64,000 nt of DNA from an uncultured Tenacibaculum sp. (GTDB lineage: Bacteria > Bacteroidota > Bacteroidia > Flavobacteriales > Flavobacteriaceae), in assembly GCA_947492185.1 (NCBI GenBank), contig CANLMR010000002.1, forward strand, positions 248,001 through 312,000, given 5' to 3'. How positions within the stretch are numbered: position 1 is the stretch's first letter; every line of letters starts with the position of its first letter. The notes below the pieces were generated by a model, which was given only the letters and a program-made list of their open reading frames with translations, was not told the DNA's origin and ran no database searches. Positions 35,008-43,350 of the stretch are shown piece by piece. A program made the position numbers and the translations under genes.

Positions 35008-36891
35008 ATGGAAGAAAAAAAATTTGACTTCAACTCTTTTATAGGAATGTTATTATTAGGTGGAATCCTACTTTGGTGGATGAATTCTAATAAACCTGAG
35101 ATTGAAGAAGATCAATCTAACACAACCAAAACTGAGCAAACAACTCAAAAAGAAAACACAACTCCTACCCTAACAGATAACACTGTTGCCAACGATTCTT
35201 TAAAGCAAATTGCTTTACAAAATCAATTAGGCGCTTTTGCCTATGGTGCTTCTGCTACTAATGAAGGTGAAACTGTTATAGAAAATGAATTAGTAAAATT
35301 AACGGTAAGTAATAAAGGTGGACAAATTAAAGAAGCTTTAATTAAGAATTATAAAACTTATGATTCTCTACCGCTACATATAATTAAAGATCAAAATGCA
35401 TCTTTTAATATTAATTTTGGAACTACAGATAATAGAATTTTAAATACTAAAGAATTACTATTTAGCCCTGAGTTAACTAAAAATGGAGAAACTACAGTAC
35501 TTTCTATGAAGTTGAAAGTATCTGAAACTAAGTTTTTAGAATATCGTTACGAAATTAAACCTAACGACTATAGAGTTGGTTTTGCAGTGCGTTCGCAAGG
35601 ATTAAGTAATGTTATCAATAGTGCTCAACAAATCAATTTAAATTGGGATTTAAAAGCTTTACGTAAGGAAAAAAGTATGCGTACTGAAAATATGTATTCA
35701 TACTATTATTTTAAAGAAGATGGTGATGTTGATTACCTACAAATGAAGGATGATGAAGTTGCAAATGATGTAGATTGGGTTGCGTATAAACAACACTTTT
35801 TCTCTGCTGTTTTATCTACAGATACTCCTTTTAAAGATGCTAAATTAAAATCTGTTGATTATTTAGGTGAAGATCAAGATTCTATCTATACAAAAACCTA
35901 CAGTTTAAACACTCCATTAGCATTACAAAGTGGAGAGTTAAATTATAATATGGAGTGGTATTACGGACCAACAGATTATAACTTATTAAAAACATATGAA
36001 GGAACAGATTTAAAAGAAATAGCCGATTTAGGTTGGGGAATTTTCGGATTCTTAAATAGAACTGTTTTTTATCCTGTATTCAACTTATTAAAAGGATTTT
36101 TAGGCAACTATGGTTTAATCATTATTTTAATGACAATAGTTACTCGAATTATCTTATCTCCAGTATTATATAAGTCATACTTATCAAGCGCTAAAATGAA
36201 GGTGATTCGTCCTGAAATGGAAGAGATTAATAAGAAATATCCTGGTAAAGAAAATGCGATGAAACGCCAACAAGAAATTATGGCTGTTCAGCGAAAAGCA
36301 GGAGTTAGTATGATGTCTGGTTGTATTCCAGCATTATTACAAATGCCAGTGTTCTTTGCCTTATTCAAATTCTTTCCAACGAATATCGATTTTAGACAAA
36401 AAGCATTTTTATGGGCTAATGACTTATCATCATATGATATTGTAGCAAAGTTACCTTTTAAAATTCCATTTTATGGAGATCATATTAGTTTATTCCCAAT
36501 TTTGGCATCTGTAGCAATTTTCTTCTATATGAAAATGAATCAAAGTCAACAATCTGCCATGCAAGCTCCACCACAAGAAGGTATGCCAGATATGAGTAAA
36601 ATGATGAAGTATATGATCTACTTCTCTCCTATTATGATGTTATTCTTCTTTAACAATTATGCTAGTGGATTGAGTTTATACTATTTCATATCTAATTTAC
36701 TTACAATTACAATTATGTTCGTTATTAAGAACTACGTAATTGACGAGGCTAAAATCCATGCTCAAATTGAGGAGAATAAAAAGAAGCCTGTCAAGAAAAG
36801 TAAGTTTAGAGAGCGTTTAGATGCTGCAATGAAACAAGCTCAAGAACAGCAAGAAATTCAGAAGAAAGCTGCACAAAAAAGAAAGAAATAA
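35008..36891 (+). CDS. yidC: Membrane protein insertase YidC
   Basis: This 627-residue YidC inserts and folds inner-membrane proteins, with or without SecYEG. The order is the N-terminal membrane helix (about 11-27, 'FIGMLLLGGILLWWMNSN'), a large periplasmic beta-super-sandwich domain (about 85-345), and the conserved five-helix core from 'LIIILMTIVTRIILSPVLYKSYLSSAKM' with 'MMSGCIPALLQMPVFFALFKFF' and 'MMLFFFNNYASGLSLYYFISNLLT'. A basic cytoplasmic tail ends in many K and Q residues. The length suits Gram-negative Bacteroidota. It is monocistronic, with a strong terminator. Confidence 0.97.
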   Translation: MEEKKFDFNSFIGMLLLGGILLWWMNSNKPEIEEDQSNTTKTEQTTQKENTTPTLTDNTVANDSLKQIALQNQLGAFAYGASATNEGETVIENELVKLTVSNKGGQIKEALIKNYKTYDSLPLHIIKDQNASFNINFGTTDNRILNTKELLFSPELTKNGETTVLSMKLKVSETKFLEYRYEIKPNDYRVGFAVRSQGLSNVINSAQQINLNWDLKALRKEKSMRTENMYSYYYFKEDGDVDYLQMKDDEVANDVDWVAYKQHFFSAVLSTDTPFKDAKLKSVDYLGEDQDSIYTKTYSLNTPLALQSGELNYNMEWYYGPTDYNLLKTYEGTDLKEIADLGWGIFGFLNRTVFYPVFNLLKGFLGNYGLIIILMTIVTRIILSPVLYKSYLSSAKMKVIRPEMEEINKKYPGKENAMKRQQEIMAVQRKAGVSMMSGCIPALLQMPVFFALFKFFPTNIDFRQKAFLWANDLSSYDIVAKLPFKIPFYGDHISLFPILASVAIFFYMKMNQSQQSAMQAPPQEGMPDMSKMMKYMIYFSPIMMLFFFNNYASGLSLYYFISNLLTITIMFVIKNYVIDEAKIHAQIEENKKKPVKKSKFRERLDAAMKQAQEQQEIQKKAAQKRKK

Positions 36892-36910
36892 AAAGTTAAT
36901 ATTTATAACT

Positions 36911-36950
36911 AAAAAGCTGCATTTGTTATGTTTAACGATGCAGCTTTTTT
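36911..36950 (+). terminator. Intrinsic terminator of yidC
   Basis: AAAAAGCTGCAT (36911-36922) pairs with ATGCAGCTTTTT (36938-36949) across a 15-base loop, ending in a T-run. Confidence 0.9.
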
Positions 36951-37034
36951 GTTTAACACTCTTTTAACATTAACTCATTAAACCATTATAGAACTTCGCT
37001 GTCTAAATGTAATTAATCAATTATCATTAAAGAA

Positions 37035-39479
37035 ATGAAAAAAATCACTACCCTATTCTTACTTATTACTTGTGCACTATACGCGCAAAAAGGACAAAAA
37101 GTAAGTGTTAGCGGAAAAATTATTGAAGCTTCTTCAAAACAACCTTTAGAATACGCCACATTAATTCTAACCAATGTAAAAACTAAAAAAGTTACTGGTG
37201 GAGTAACAGATTTAAAAGGTAATTTTTTAATTACTATTCCAAAAGGACTTTATGATATGAAAGTAGAGTTCATTGGTTTTAAAACAAAGCAACTTACTCA
37301 AAAGCAATTATCAGAGAATATTAATTTAGGAACTATAACTCTTTCTGAAGATGCTGAAGCCTTAGATGAAGTTGAAATTATCGCTGAAAAATCTACCGTT
37401 GAGATACGTCTCGACAAAAAGATTTACAATGTTGGTAAAGACATGACGCTTAAAGGTGGAAATGCCTCAGATGTTTTAGATAACGTGCCTTCTGTTAATG
37501 TTGATGCCGAAGGTGCAGTAAGTTTACGTGGTAACGAAAATGTTAGAATTTTAATTGATGGAAAACCTTCTGCACTAGTAGGTTTAAATGGAACTGACGC
37601 ATTACGAAACTTACCAGCTGATGCAATTGAAAAAGTTGAAGTTATTACTTCACCATCTGCAAGATATGATGCCGAAGGAACTGCAGGTATTTTAAACATT
37701 ATTTTAAGAAAAGGAAAAATCACTGGATTTAACGGATCGGTTAATACAACTATTGGTAATCCTGATTTATTTCAACTTGGTGGAAATGTAAATTATAGAA
37801 CTAAAAAGTTTAACCTGTTTTCAAATCTAGGATATAGACACCGAAGAGGACCTGGTAATTCCTTTACAAAATTTTCTTACATTAATGATACTACACGTGA
37901 AATTGATAGTACGCAAACTGAAGATAGAACATTTGATAGAAAAAGTAACAACTTCAACTCTTCATTAGGTTTAGAATATTACTTAACCAAAAACAGTTCT
38001 ATAACAGGTACATTTTTCTATAGAAAATCTTTAGGAGATGATGTAGCTACTAATATTACTGATCGTTTTTTAAATGCAGATCCTAATCAGGCTTTATTAC
38101 AGGAAAACCGTGTAGAAAATGAAGAAGAAGATGGAACTGACAAACAATATTCTTTAAACTATACAAATAATTTTGATGGTAATGGTCAAAAATTAAACAT
38201 TGATTTACAATATAGTACTAGTAATGAAGTAGAAGACTCTCCAATTACTGTAAATGGGGCGTTGTCAGAACAAAATTCTCAAATTACTAATTCTACAGAT
38301 AAATTAATACAAATAGATTATGTATTACCAATTGGAGAAAACAGTCAGTTTGAAGCTGGGCATAAATCAACTTTTCAAGATTTAGATTCAGATTTTAGAG
38401 TACAAATCTTAGATCCAAATAATACTTTTAATCCTTCGAATGCAATTAACTTTAAACAGAATATTTATGCTTTTTATGCACAGTTTGGTAGTAAAATAGA
38501 TAAGTTTTCCTATTTACTTGGTCTGCGATCTGAAAGTACAGATATTGACTTAACTGTATTAACTACTAATCAGTTTTCAGACATCAACTTTACTGAGTTA
38601 TTTCCAACAATTAATTTAGGATATGAATTAAATGATAACGACAACCTTACGCTAGGATATAGTAGACGTTTACAAAGACCACGTTTTTGGTTTTTAAATC
38701 CATTTGAAAGCAGAAGTTCAGCAACTAATATTTTTAGAGGAAATCCAGCTTTAACACCAACTTTCACAAGTTCTTTTGATTTAGGCTATAATACTAAAAT
38801 CAGGAAATTTACTTTAGGAGCTTCTTTATATTATCAACTATCAACAGATTTAATTAGACCAGTATCTATTATTGAAGTTAGAAACGGAACAAATGTTTTT
38901 GTGAGACAACCTGTAAATTTAAATGATGAAAAACGTTATGGATTTGAATTTACGAGTAATTACAATGTTTCTAAAAAAGTAAGATTATCAGGTTCTTTCA
39001 ACTTCTTCAAGTTTAATACAGATGCTTTTACATATACGTATACTGCTGCTGATAATACGCAAATAACTACCGTTTTAGATGAAGTGAATGAAAGTACTTG
39101 GTTTGCGCGTTTTAATGCAAGAATTACATTGCCTGGTAATGTTCAATGGCAAACCCGATTAAGATATCGTGGACCACAATCTAATGCGCAAAGTGATCGA
39201 GAAGGTATTTTCGTTGCAAACTTAGCTTTTAGTAAAGACTTATTTAAAGATAAGGCTACTTTAGTTTTTAATGTAAGTGATGTATTTAATTCAAGGAGAA
39301 GGGAAAGTATTACATATTTTGGAGGAAGAGAAAATCCATCAACTATATCAGATGGAAGTTTCCAATGGAGAGAACGTCAGATATCTTTAAACTTTACCTA
39401 TCGTTTCAATCAAAAGAAAAAAAGAGAACGTCCACAAAGAGAGTTTAATGGTGATGGTGGTGAAGGATTTGGAGGATAA
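37035..39479 (+). CDS. Outer-membrane beta-barrel receptor of the TonB-dependent type
   Basis: This 814-residue outer-membrane protein has a signal peptide ('MKKITTLFLLITCALYAQ') and a carboxypeptidase-regulatory-like domain (about 22-105, 'VSGKIIEASSKQPLEYATLIL' and 'GVTDLKGNFLITIPKGLYDM'). A plug domain (about 120-225, 'DVLDNVPSVNVDAEGAVSLRG', 'ILIDGKPSALVG', 'IEKVEVITSPSARYDAEG') and a long beta-barrel follow, ending in a basic and glycine-rich tail. This is the OMP_b-brl_3 type common in Flavobacteria, in which dependence on TonB is assumed. No SusD-like partner is adjacent. The cargo is unknown. Confidence 0.93.
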   Translation: MKKITTLFLLITCALYAQKGQKVSVSGKIIEASSKQPLEYATLILTNVKTKKVTGGVTDLKGNFLITIPKGLYDMKVEFIGFKTKQLTQKQLSENINLGTITLSEDAEALDEVEIIAEKSTVEIRLDKKIYNVGKDMTLKGGNASDVLDNVPSVNVDAEGAVSLRGNENVRILIDGKPSALVGLNGTDALRNLPADAIEKVEVITSPSARYDAEGTAGILNIILRKGKITGFNGSVNTTIGNPDLFQLGGNVNYRTKKFNLFSNLGYRHRRGPGNSFTKFSYINDTTREIDSTQTEDRTFDRKSNNFNSSLGLEYYLTKNSSITGTFFYRKSLGDDVATNITDRFLNADPNQALLQENRVENEEEDGTDKQYSLNYTNNFDGNGQKLNIDLQYSTSNEVEDSPITVNGALSEQNSQITNSTDKLIQIDYVLPIGENSQFEAGHKSTFQDLDSDFRVQILDPNNTFNPSNAINFKQNIYAFYAQFGSKIDKFSYLLGLRSESTDIDLTVLTTNQFSDINFTELFPTINLGYELNDNDNLTLGYSRRLQRPRFWFLNPFESRSSATNIFRGNPALTPTFTSSFDLGYNTKIRKFTLGASLYYQLSTDLIRPVSIIEVRNGTNVFVRQPVNLNDEKRYGFEFTSNYNVSKKVRLSGSFNFFKFNTDAFTYTYTAADNTQITTVLDEVNESTWFARFNARITLPGNVQWQTRLRYRGPQSNAQSDREGIFVANLAFSKDLFKDKATLVFNVSDVFNSRRRESITYFGGRENPSTISDGSFQWRERQISLNFTYRFNQKKKRERPQREFNGDGGEGFGG

Positions 39480-39501
39480 CTTATAAAAAGTTTATACACT
39501 G

Positions 39502-39531
39502 AAAAAAAGCTCACTATTTGTGAGTTTTTTT
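39502..39531. terminator. Two-way terminator between the receptor gene and the small minus-strand gene
   Basis: CTCAC-TATTT-GTGAG (39510-39524) is flanked by an A-tract and a T-tract. It ends the plus-strand receptor gene. It also lies 2 bases beyond the extended minus-strand reading frame that stops at 39533. Confidence 0.88.
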
Positions 39532-39532
39532 G

Positions 39533-39638
39533 TTAACGAGTAATCATTATTCTTTCTAATGCTATATAATCTTGTTCTAAAAAAGACTTAAGACAATTGA
39601 TTGTATCTTCTTTACTAAAATTCCATTTTTCAATTACC
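39533..39638 (-). other. Out-of-frame continuation of the 39634-39954 gene beyond an A9 run
   Basis: If one A is added to the nine-A run read on the minus strand (T at 39639-39647), the preceding gene no longer stops at 39634. It continues in an open frame, 'KVIEKWNFSKEDTINCLKSF' and then 'LEQDYIALERIMITR', to a stop at 39533-39535 directly before the terminator. The segment has normal helix-like composition. This suggests a frameshift by mutation or sequencing error, or slippage on the A-run. Confidence 0.6.
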
Positions 39639-39954
39639 TTTTTTTTTCAATACTTCCGAAAAGGCCTAATAAAATTTTAATTTTACTAGGTTTCCCAAAC
39701 CAAATATTAAAAGAAAGTTTTCCGTTTTTTTCATTTGCACAACTTAATTCTAATGAATATTTACTATTCAGCTTTTTAAAACGAACAGACGGATTATATT
39801 GAATTAATTCTTCAGACATTAATCTAAATATATTCATCTGCTCTATCCAAGGGTAATTAAGAAAGAAATCTAAAACTTTATTACTATCCAATTCTTTTTC
39901 TTTTATTTCTATTTCACTTTTATCAGGATAACAAATAAATACTTTATACTTCAT
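39634..39954 (-). CDS. Unknown small cytoplasmic protein, possibly frameshifted at its 3' end
   Basis: This 106-residue protein of no family I know starts 'MKYKVFICYPDKSEIEIKEKEL' and runs through 'VLDFFLNYPWIEQMNIFRLM', 'KYSLELSCANEKNGKLSFNI' and 'WFGKPSKIKILLGLFGSIEKKR'. There is no signal peptide or membrane helix. It stops immediately after a run of nine A, whereas another frame continues for about 35 residues up to the terminator. The true product may therefore be about 140 residues. It may have been an immunity-like or small regulatory protein, but nothing proves either. Confidence 0.6.
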   Translation of the reverse strand: MKYKVFICYPDKSEIEIKEKELDSNKVLDFFLNYPWIEQMNIFRLMSEELIQYNPSVRFKKLNSKYSLELSCANEKNGKLSFNIWFGKPSKIKILLGLFGSIEKKR

Positions 39955-39980
39955 CTTAAACTAATTTATTACTAAGAATA

Positions 39981-40005
39981 AAAAAGCCCGCAAATTGCGG
40001 GCTTT
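39981..40005 (-). terminator. Intrinsic terminator of the small membrane-protein gene
   Basis: AAAGCCCGC (39983-39991) pairs with GCGGGCTTT (39997-40005). On the minus strand a T-run follows. It starts 21 bases after the stop of the 40026-40199 gene. Confidence 0.93.
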
Positions 40006-40025
40006 CATAAAATATGTTTAAAAAA

Positions 40026-40199
40026 CTACTTTCCTTCAGCAGCTTTTTTAGCTTCTCTTTTTAATTTTAAATTTTCCCAGATAGTTCCACCAATCCAGTA
40101 AGGAACTACAAAAGTTAATAGGAAAATTAACAACCAAAATCCAGTTGTGAATATGAACATGAATAATACTAATCCTGAAAATTCTGAAAAATTTAACAT
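40026..40199 (-). CDS. Small membrane protein of unknown function
   Basis: This is a 57-residue protein starting at the ATG at 40199 (MLNFSEFSGLVLFMFIF). One or two hydrophobic segments span about residues 7-38, including 'FWLLIFLLTFVVPYWIGGTIW'. A basic tail 'ENLKLKREAKKAAEGK' probably faces the cytoplasm. The frame extends upstream to 40232, but the -7 box at 40230-40237 overlaps that start, which supports the shorter form. It has its own promoter and a strong terminator, so it is a real, independently expressed small gene. Function unknown. Confidence 0.75.
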   Translation of the reverse strand: MLNFSEFSGLVLFMFIFTTGFWLLIFLLTFVVPYWIGGTIWENLKLKREAKKAAEGK

Positions 40200-40229
40200 C
40201 TGTTTCTTTTGATAAAAAATTACTACCGA

Positions 40230-40237
40230 CAAAAATA
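40230..40237 (-). promoter_or_regulatory. -7 promoter box for the small membrane protein
   Basis: Read on the minus strand this is TATTTTTG, followed by TC. It is 30 bases before the ATG at 40199. Confidence 0.5.
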
Positions 40238-40315
40238 GGACATATTTTCTTTATTTTCTATCATTTCTTAAAATATTTCAACAATTATTTAAGGTAACAA
40301 TTCTTGTAGTTTTCT

Positions 40316-40323
40316 TAACTTTG
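40316..40323 (+). promoter_or_regulatory. -7 promoter box for fumC
   Basis: TAACTTTG matches TAnnTTTG, 29 bases before the ATG of fumC. Confidence 0.5.
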
Positions 40324-40352
40324 ACAACTCTTTTAAAATTAATAATATAATA

Positions 40353-41750
40353 ATGGAATATAGAATTGAAAAAGACACAATGGGTAAGGTAAAAGTACCT
40401 GCCGATAAATATTGGGGAGCACAAACTGAACGTTCTAGAAACAACTTTAAAATTGGCCCAGCCGGAACTATGCCCTTAGAAGTTGTTTATGGATTTGCTT
40501 ATTTAAAGAAAGCTGCTGCTTATACCAATTGTGAATTAGGTGTTTTAGCTGAAGAAAAACGTGATTTAATTGCACAAGTGTGTGATGAAATTTTGGCAGG
40601 AAAACACGATGATCAATTTCCATTAGTTATTTGGCAAACAGGTTCTGGTACTCAAAGTAACATGAATGTAAATGAAGTTGTTGCTAATAGAGCCCATGAA
40701 ATTGCTGGAAAGAAAATTGGTGAAGGTGAAAAAACTATTCAACCCAATGATGATGTAAACAAATCTCAATCATCTAACGATACTTTTCCAACTGGAATGC
40801 ACATTGCTGCTTACAAAAAAATAGTTGAAGTTACTATTCCTGGAGTTGAGCAATTAAGAGATACTTTACAAAAGAAATCAGAAGATTTTGTTAATGTTGT
40901 TAAAATTGGACGTACACATTTAATGGATGCTACTCCCCTAACCTTAGGTCAAGAATTTTCTGGATATGTAGCACAATTAAATTTTGGTTTAAAAGCTTTA
41001 CAAAATTCGTTAGCACATTTAAGTCAGTTAGCTTTAGGAGGAACTGCAGTTGGAACGGGTTTAAATACTCCTGCTGGATATGATGTTTTAGTTGCTAAAT
41101 ATATCGCAGATTTTACTGGTTTACCATTTATTACTGCTGAAAATAAATTTGAAGCTTTAGCTGCTCACGATGCTTTAGTTGAAACACATGGTGCTTTAAA
41201 ACAATTGGCTGTTTCTTTAAATAAAATAGCTAATGACATTCGTTTAATGGCGTCTGGACCTCGTTCAGGAATTGGAGAATTAATTATTCCTGCTAACGAA
41301 CCAGGATCTTCTATCATGCCAGGAAAAGTTAACCCAACTCAAGCAGAAGCAATTACAATGGTTTGTGCACAAGTAATGGGTAATGATGTAGCTGTTACTG
41401 TTGGAGGAACTCAAGGTCACTACGAATTAAACGTATTTAAACCAATGATGGCTGCTAATGTTTTACAGTCTGCTCAATTAATTGGAGATGCTTGTGTCTC
41501 TTTTGATGTTAATTGTGCTGCTGGTATTGAGCCTAACCATGGAAGAATAAATGAATTAGTAAACAATTCATTAATGTTAGTAACAGCTTTAAATACTAAA
41601 ATTGGGTATTATAAAGCAGCAGAAATTGCAAATACAGCTCATGCAAACGGAACTACCTTAAAAGAAGAAGCTATTAATTTAGGTTATGTAACTGCTGAAG
41701 AGTATGATGCTTGGGTTAAACCTGAAGATATGACTGGAAGTTTAAAATAA
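40353..41750 (+). CDS. fumC: Class II fumarate hydratase
   Basis: This 465-residue iron-independent fumarase interconverts fumarate and malate in the citric acid cycle as a tetramer. It is full length. Motifs are '[14 protein letters not shown]', '[21 protein letters not shown]', '[21 protein letters not shown]', '[21 protein letters not shown]' and the superfamily signature '[13 protein letters not shown]' near residue 320, which carries the catalytic serine loop. It is transcribed alone, with its own -7 box and terminator. Confidence 0.98.
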   Translation: MEYRIEKDTMGKVKVPADKYWGAQTERSRNNFKIGPAGTMPLEVVYGFAYLKKAAAYTNCELGVLAEEKRDLIAQVCDEILAGKHDDQFPLVIWQTGSGTQSNMNVNEVVANRAHEIAGKKIGEGEKTIQPNDDVNKSQSSNDTFPTGMHIAAYKKIVEVTIPGVEQLRDTLQKKSEDFVNVVKIGRTHLMDATPLTLGQEFSGYVAQLNFGLKALQNSLAHLSQLALGGTAVGTGLNTPAGYDVLVAKYIADFTGLPFITAENKFEALAAHDALVETHGALKQLAVSLNKIANDIRLMASGPRSGIGELIIPANEPGSSIMPGKVNPTQAEAITMVCAQVMGNDVAVTVGGTQGHYELNVFKPMMAANVLQSAQLIGDACVSFDVNCAAGIEPNHGRINELVNNSLMLVTALNTKIGYYKAAEIANTAHANGTTLKEEAINLGYVTAEEYDAWVKPEDMTGSLK

Positions 41751-41774
41751 ACATCAGCAAAAGAATATTATTTG

Positions 41775-41801
41775 AAAAGCTGCAAAATTGCAGCTTTTTT
41801 T
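41775..41801 (+). terminator. Intrinsic terminator of fumC
   Basis: AAAAGCTGCAA-AA-TTGCAGCTTTT (41775-41798) is followed by more T. Confidence 0.93.
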
Positions 41802-41818
41802 ATCTTTAAAATAAAAAC

Positions 41819-42292
41819 ATGAATACACACGAAGAATATATGAGTGAAGCAGTAAAAGCTGCTTTAAGAGGAATGCAAAACAATGAAGGTGGTCCGTTTG
41901 GATGTATAATTGTTAAAAACGGAGAAATTGTTGGTCGCGGAAATAATAAAGTTACCTCAACAAATGATCCTACAGCACATGCAGAAGTAACTGCTATTAG
42001 AGATGCTTGTAAACACTTGGGAACTTTCCAATTAGATGGATGTATCGTCTATACTTCTTGTGAACCTTGTCCTATGTGTTTAGGAGCAATTTATTGGGCA
42101 AGACCAGACAAAGTGTATTATGGAAGTAATCAAGTAGATGCAGCAAACATTGGATTTGATGATGAATTTATTTATAAAGAAATTCCATTACCATACGAAA
42201 AAAGAAGTATTCCTTTTGAACAAGTAGGAAGAGAAATAGCTTTAGAACCATTTCAAAAGTGGTCAGAAAAAGATGATAAAATTGAATATTAA
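41819..42292 (+). CDS. guaD: Nucleoside/guanine deaminase
   Basis: This 157-residue cytidine-deaminase-fold enzyme has zinc motifs 'TAHAEVTAIRDACKHLG' (HAE) and 'YTSCEPCPMCLGAIYWARP' (PCxxC). Together with 'GGPFGCIIVKNGEIVGRGNN', 'NIGFDDEFIYKEI' and the C-terminal 'FQKWSEKDDKIEY', it closely resembles Bacillus subtilis guanine deaminase GuaD as I remember it. It would convert guanine to xanthine. A tRNA adenosine deaminase is less likely given the C-terminal tail. It is transcribed alone. Confidence 0.85.
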   Translation: MNTHEEYMSEAVKAALRGMQNNEGGPFGCIIVKNGEIVGRGNNKVTSTNDPTAHAEVTAIRDACKHLGTFQLDGCIVYTSCEPCPMCLGAIYWARPDKVYYGSNQVDAANIGFDDEFIYKEIPLPYEKRSIPFEQVGREIALEPFQKWSEKDDKIEY

Positions 42293-42296
42293 AATA

Positions 42297-42327
42297 AAAT
42301 CTCTTACTAATTAAGTAAGGGATTTTT
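42297..42327. terminator. Two-way terminator between guaD and a DinB gene
   Basis: AAATCTCTTACT (42297-42308) pairs with AGTAAGGGATTT (42314-42325) with one G-T wobble. It is flanked by an A-rich and a T-rich side and lies between convergent genes. Confidence 0.85.
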
Positions 42328-42330
42328 TAT

Positions 42331-42837
42331 TTATAAATAGCGCTCTTTTATAACATTCAAATGGTGTTGTTGATGACCTGCCATAACCATTCCTAAAGCT
42401 CTCACAGAAATCTTATTCCCAGAACCAGATCCTATATTTAATAAATCTTCAGCAGTAAAGCTTTTGAATAATTGAATCGTTCCTTTTCTTAACAAATCCA
42501 TTTCATTTAACAATTCATTATAATCTCTTTGCTGTGCTACAGAATTTACCACAAACATATCTTGATCAAATCCAGGTAAGTCTTGTTTGTCATTTCTTGC
42601 AAAACATAATGCTCTATAACAAAACACGCGTTCAGAATCTATAATATGTTGAATTAATTCTTTTATAGTCCATTTTCCCTCAGCATAAGCAAAGTTCTCT
42701 TTTTCACTAGATACATTTCTCAATGTATTTTCAAACTCACTTTGTACATCTTCTAAATTTTGAATTATAGAATTCTCTTGTGATAGAGATGTAATAAAAG
42801 ATGTGTAATATGGTACGTATTCTGTAGTTGGTATCAT
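42331..42837 (-). CDS. DinB family protein
   Basis: This 168-residue DinB-superfamily four-helix-bundle protein has metal-ligand-like histidines in 'WTIKELIQHIIDSERVFCYRAL' (about residue 65) and 'GMVMAGHQQHHLNVIKERY' (about 155-165). It is likely a cytoplasmic metal-dependent thiol-S-transferase-like or hydrolase-like enzyme; no substrate can be assigned. It is the second DinB-superfamily member in the window, with only distant similarity to the YfiT-like protein at 10134-10664. It shares a strand with the membrane protein gene upstream (28-base gap). Confidence 0.88.
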   Translation of the reverse strand: MIPTTEYVPYYTSFITSLSQENSIIQNLEDVQSEFENTLRNVSSEKENFAYAEGKWTIKELIQHIIDSERVFCYRALCFARNDKQDLPGFDQDMFVVNSVAQQRDYNELLNEMDLLRKGTIQLFKSFTAEDLLNIGSGSGNKISVRALGMVMAGHQQHHLNVIKERYL

Positions 42838-42865
42838 TTAAAAATATTTATTCCAACTAAATTAA

Positions 42866-43297
42866 TCAATTTCCTAGGATTACAATTAAAAATCCAGCTA
42901 TTCCTAGAAATACACATAAAGGTGAAAAATACTTCGTGTCATTCTTAGCAAATTGAGTTTCTTTTATTTTTTTAAAGAAACCTACGTATTTAAAATCACC
43001 TATTGCTCTTATCATAAAAATTGAAGAAAAAATAATAATTCCATACTCTTTTAAAAACTTTGGAAGAAAAGTAAAATCATAAATATGAGCAGCATTGATA
43101 TACACCATAGCAACTACGAATAAAAACAAGGCTACTAAAAAAGTTAAGAATGGTGGAGCTTTAAACACCTTATTTTCATTGTTTTTTGTAGGAATTACTC
43201 CACCTAAAGCATAAACACCTCCAAAAGCCCAATACACATGTAAAAGTGAAAGCGCTAAAAATATAAATCCACATGTAATCCCTAGAAAAAATACCAT
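42866..43297 (-). CDS. DUF3995-like membrane protein
   Basis: This 143-residue inner-membrane protein has four hydrophobic helices (about residues 3-25, 50-70, 85-103 and 123-141). The N-terminus 'FLGITCGFIFLALSLLHVYWAFGG' and 'MIRAIGDFKYVGFFKK' fit the DUF3995 family of uncharacterised membrane proteins. It is divergent from hutI, with its own -7 box at 43333-43340, and is probably co-transcribed with the DinB gene behind it. Function unknown. Confidence 0.82.
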   Translation of the reverse strand: MVFFLGITCGFIFLALSLLHVYWAFGGVYALGGVIPTKNNENKVFKAPPFLTFLVALFLFVVAMVYINAAHIYDFTFLPKFLKEYGIIIFSSIFMIRAIGDFKYVGFFKKIKETQFAKNDTKYFSPLCVFLGIAGFLIVILGN

Positions 43298-43316
43298 AAT
43301 AATTCGTTTTTTAATG

Positions 43317-43324
43317 TAAGTTTG
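43317..43324 (+). promoter_or_regulatory. -7 promoter box for hutI
   Basis: TAAGTTTG matches TAnnTTTG, 26 bases before the hutI ATG. It lies head-to-head with the minus-strand box at 43333-43340, so the two start sites would overlap. Confidence 0.45.
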
Positions 43325-43332
43325 TCTTTACT

Positions 43333-43340
43333 CAAAGTTA
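43333..43340 (-). promoter_or_regulatory. -7 promoter box for the DUF3995-like gene
   Basis: Read on the minus strand this is TAACTTTG, 35 bases before the ATG at 43297. It is interleaved with the hutI promoter, so the two promoters may interfere. Confidence 0.45.
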
Positions 43341-43350
43341 AAAAGCTTTT

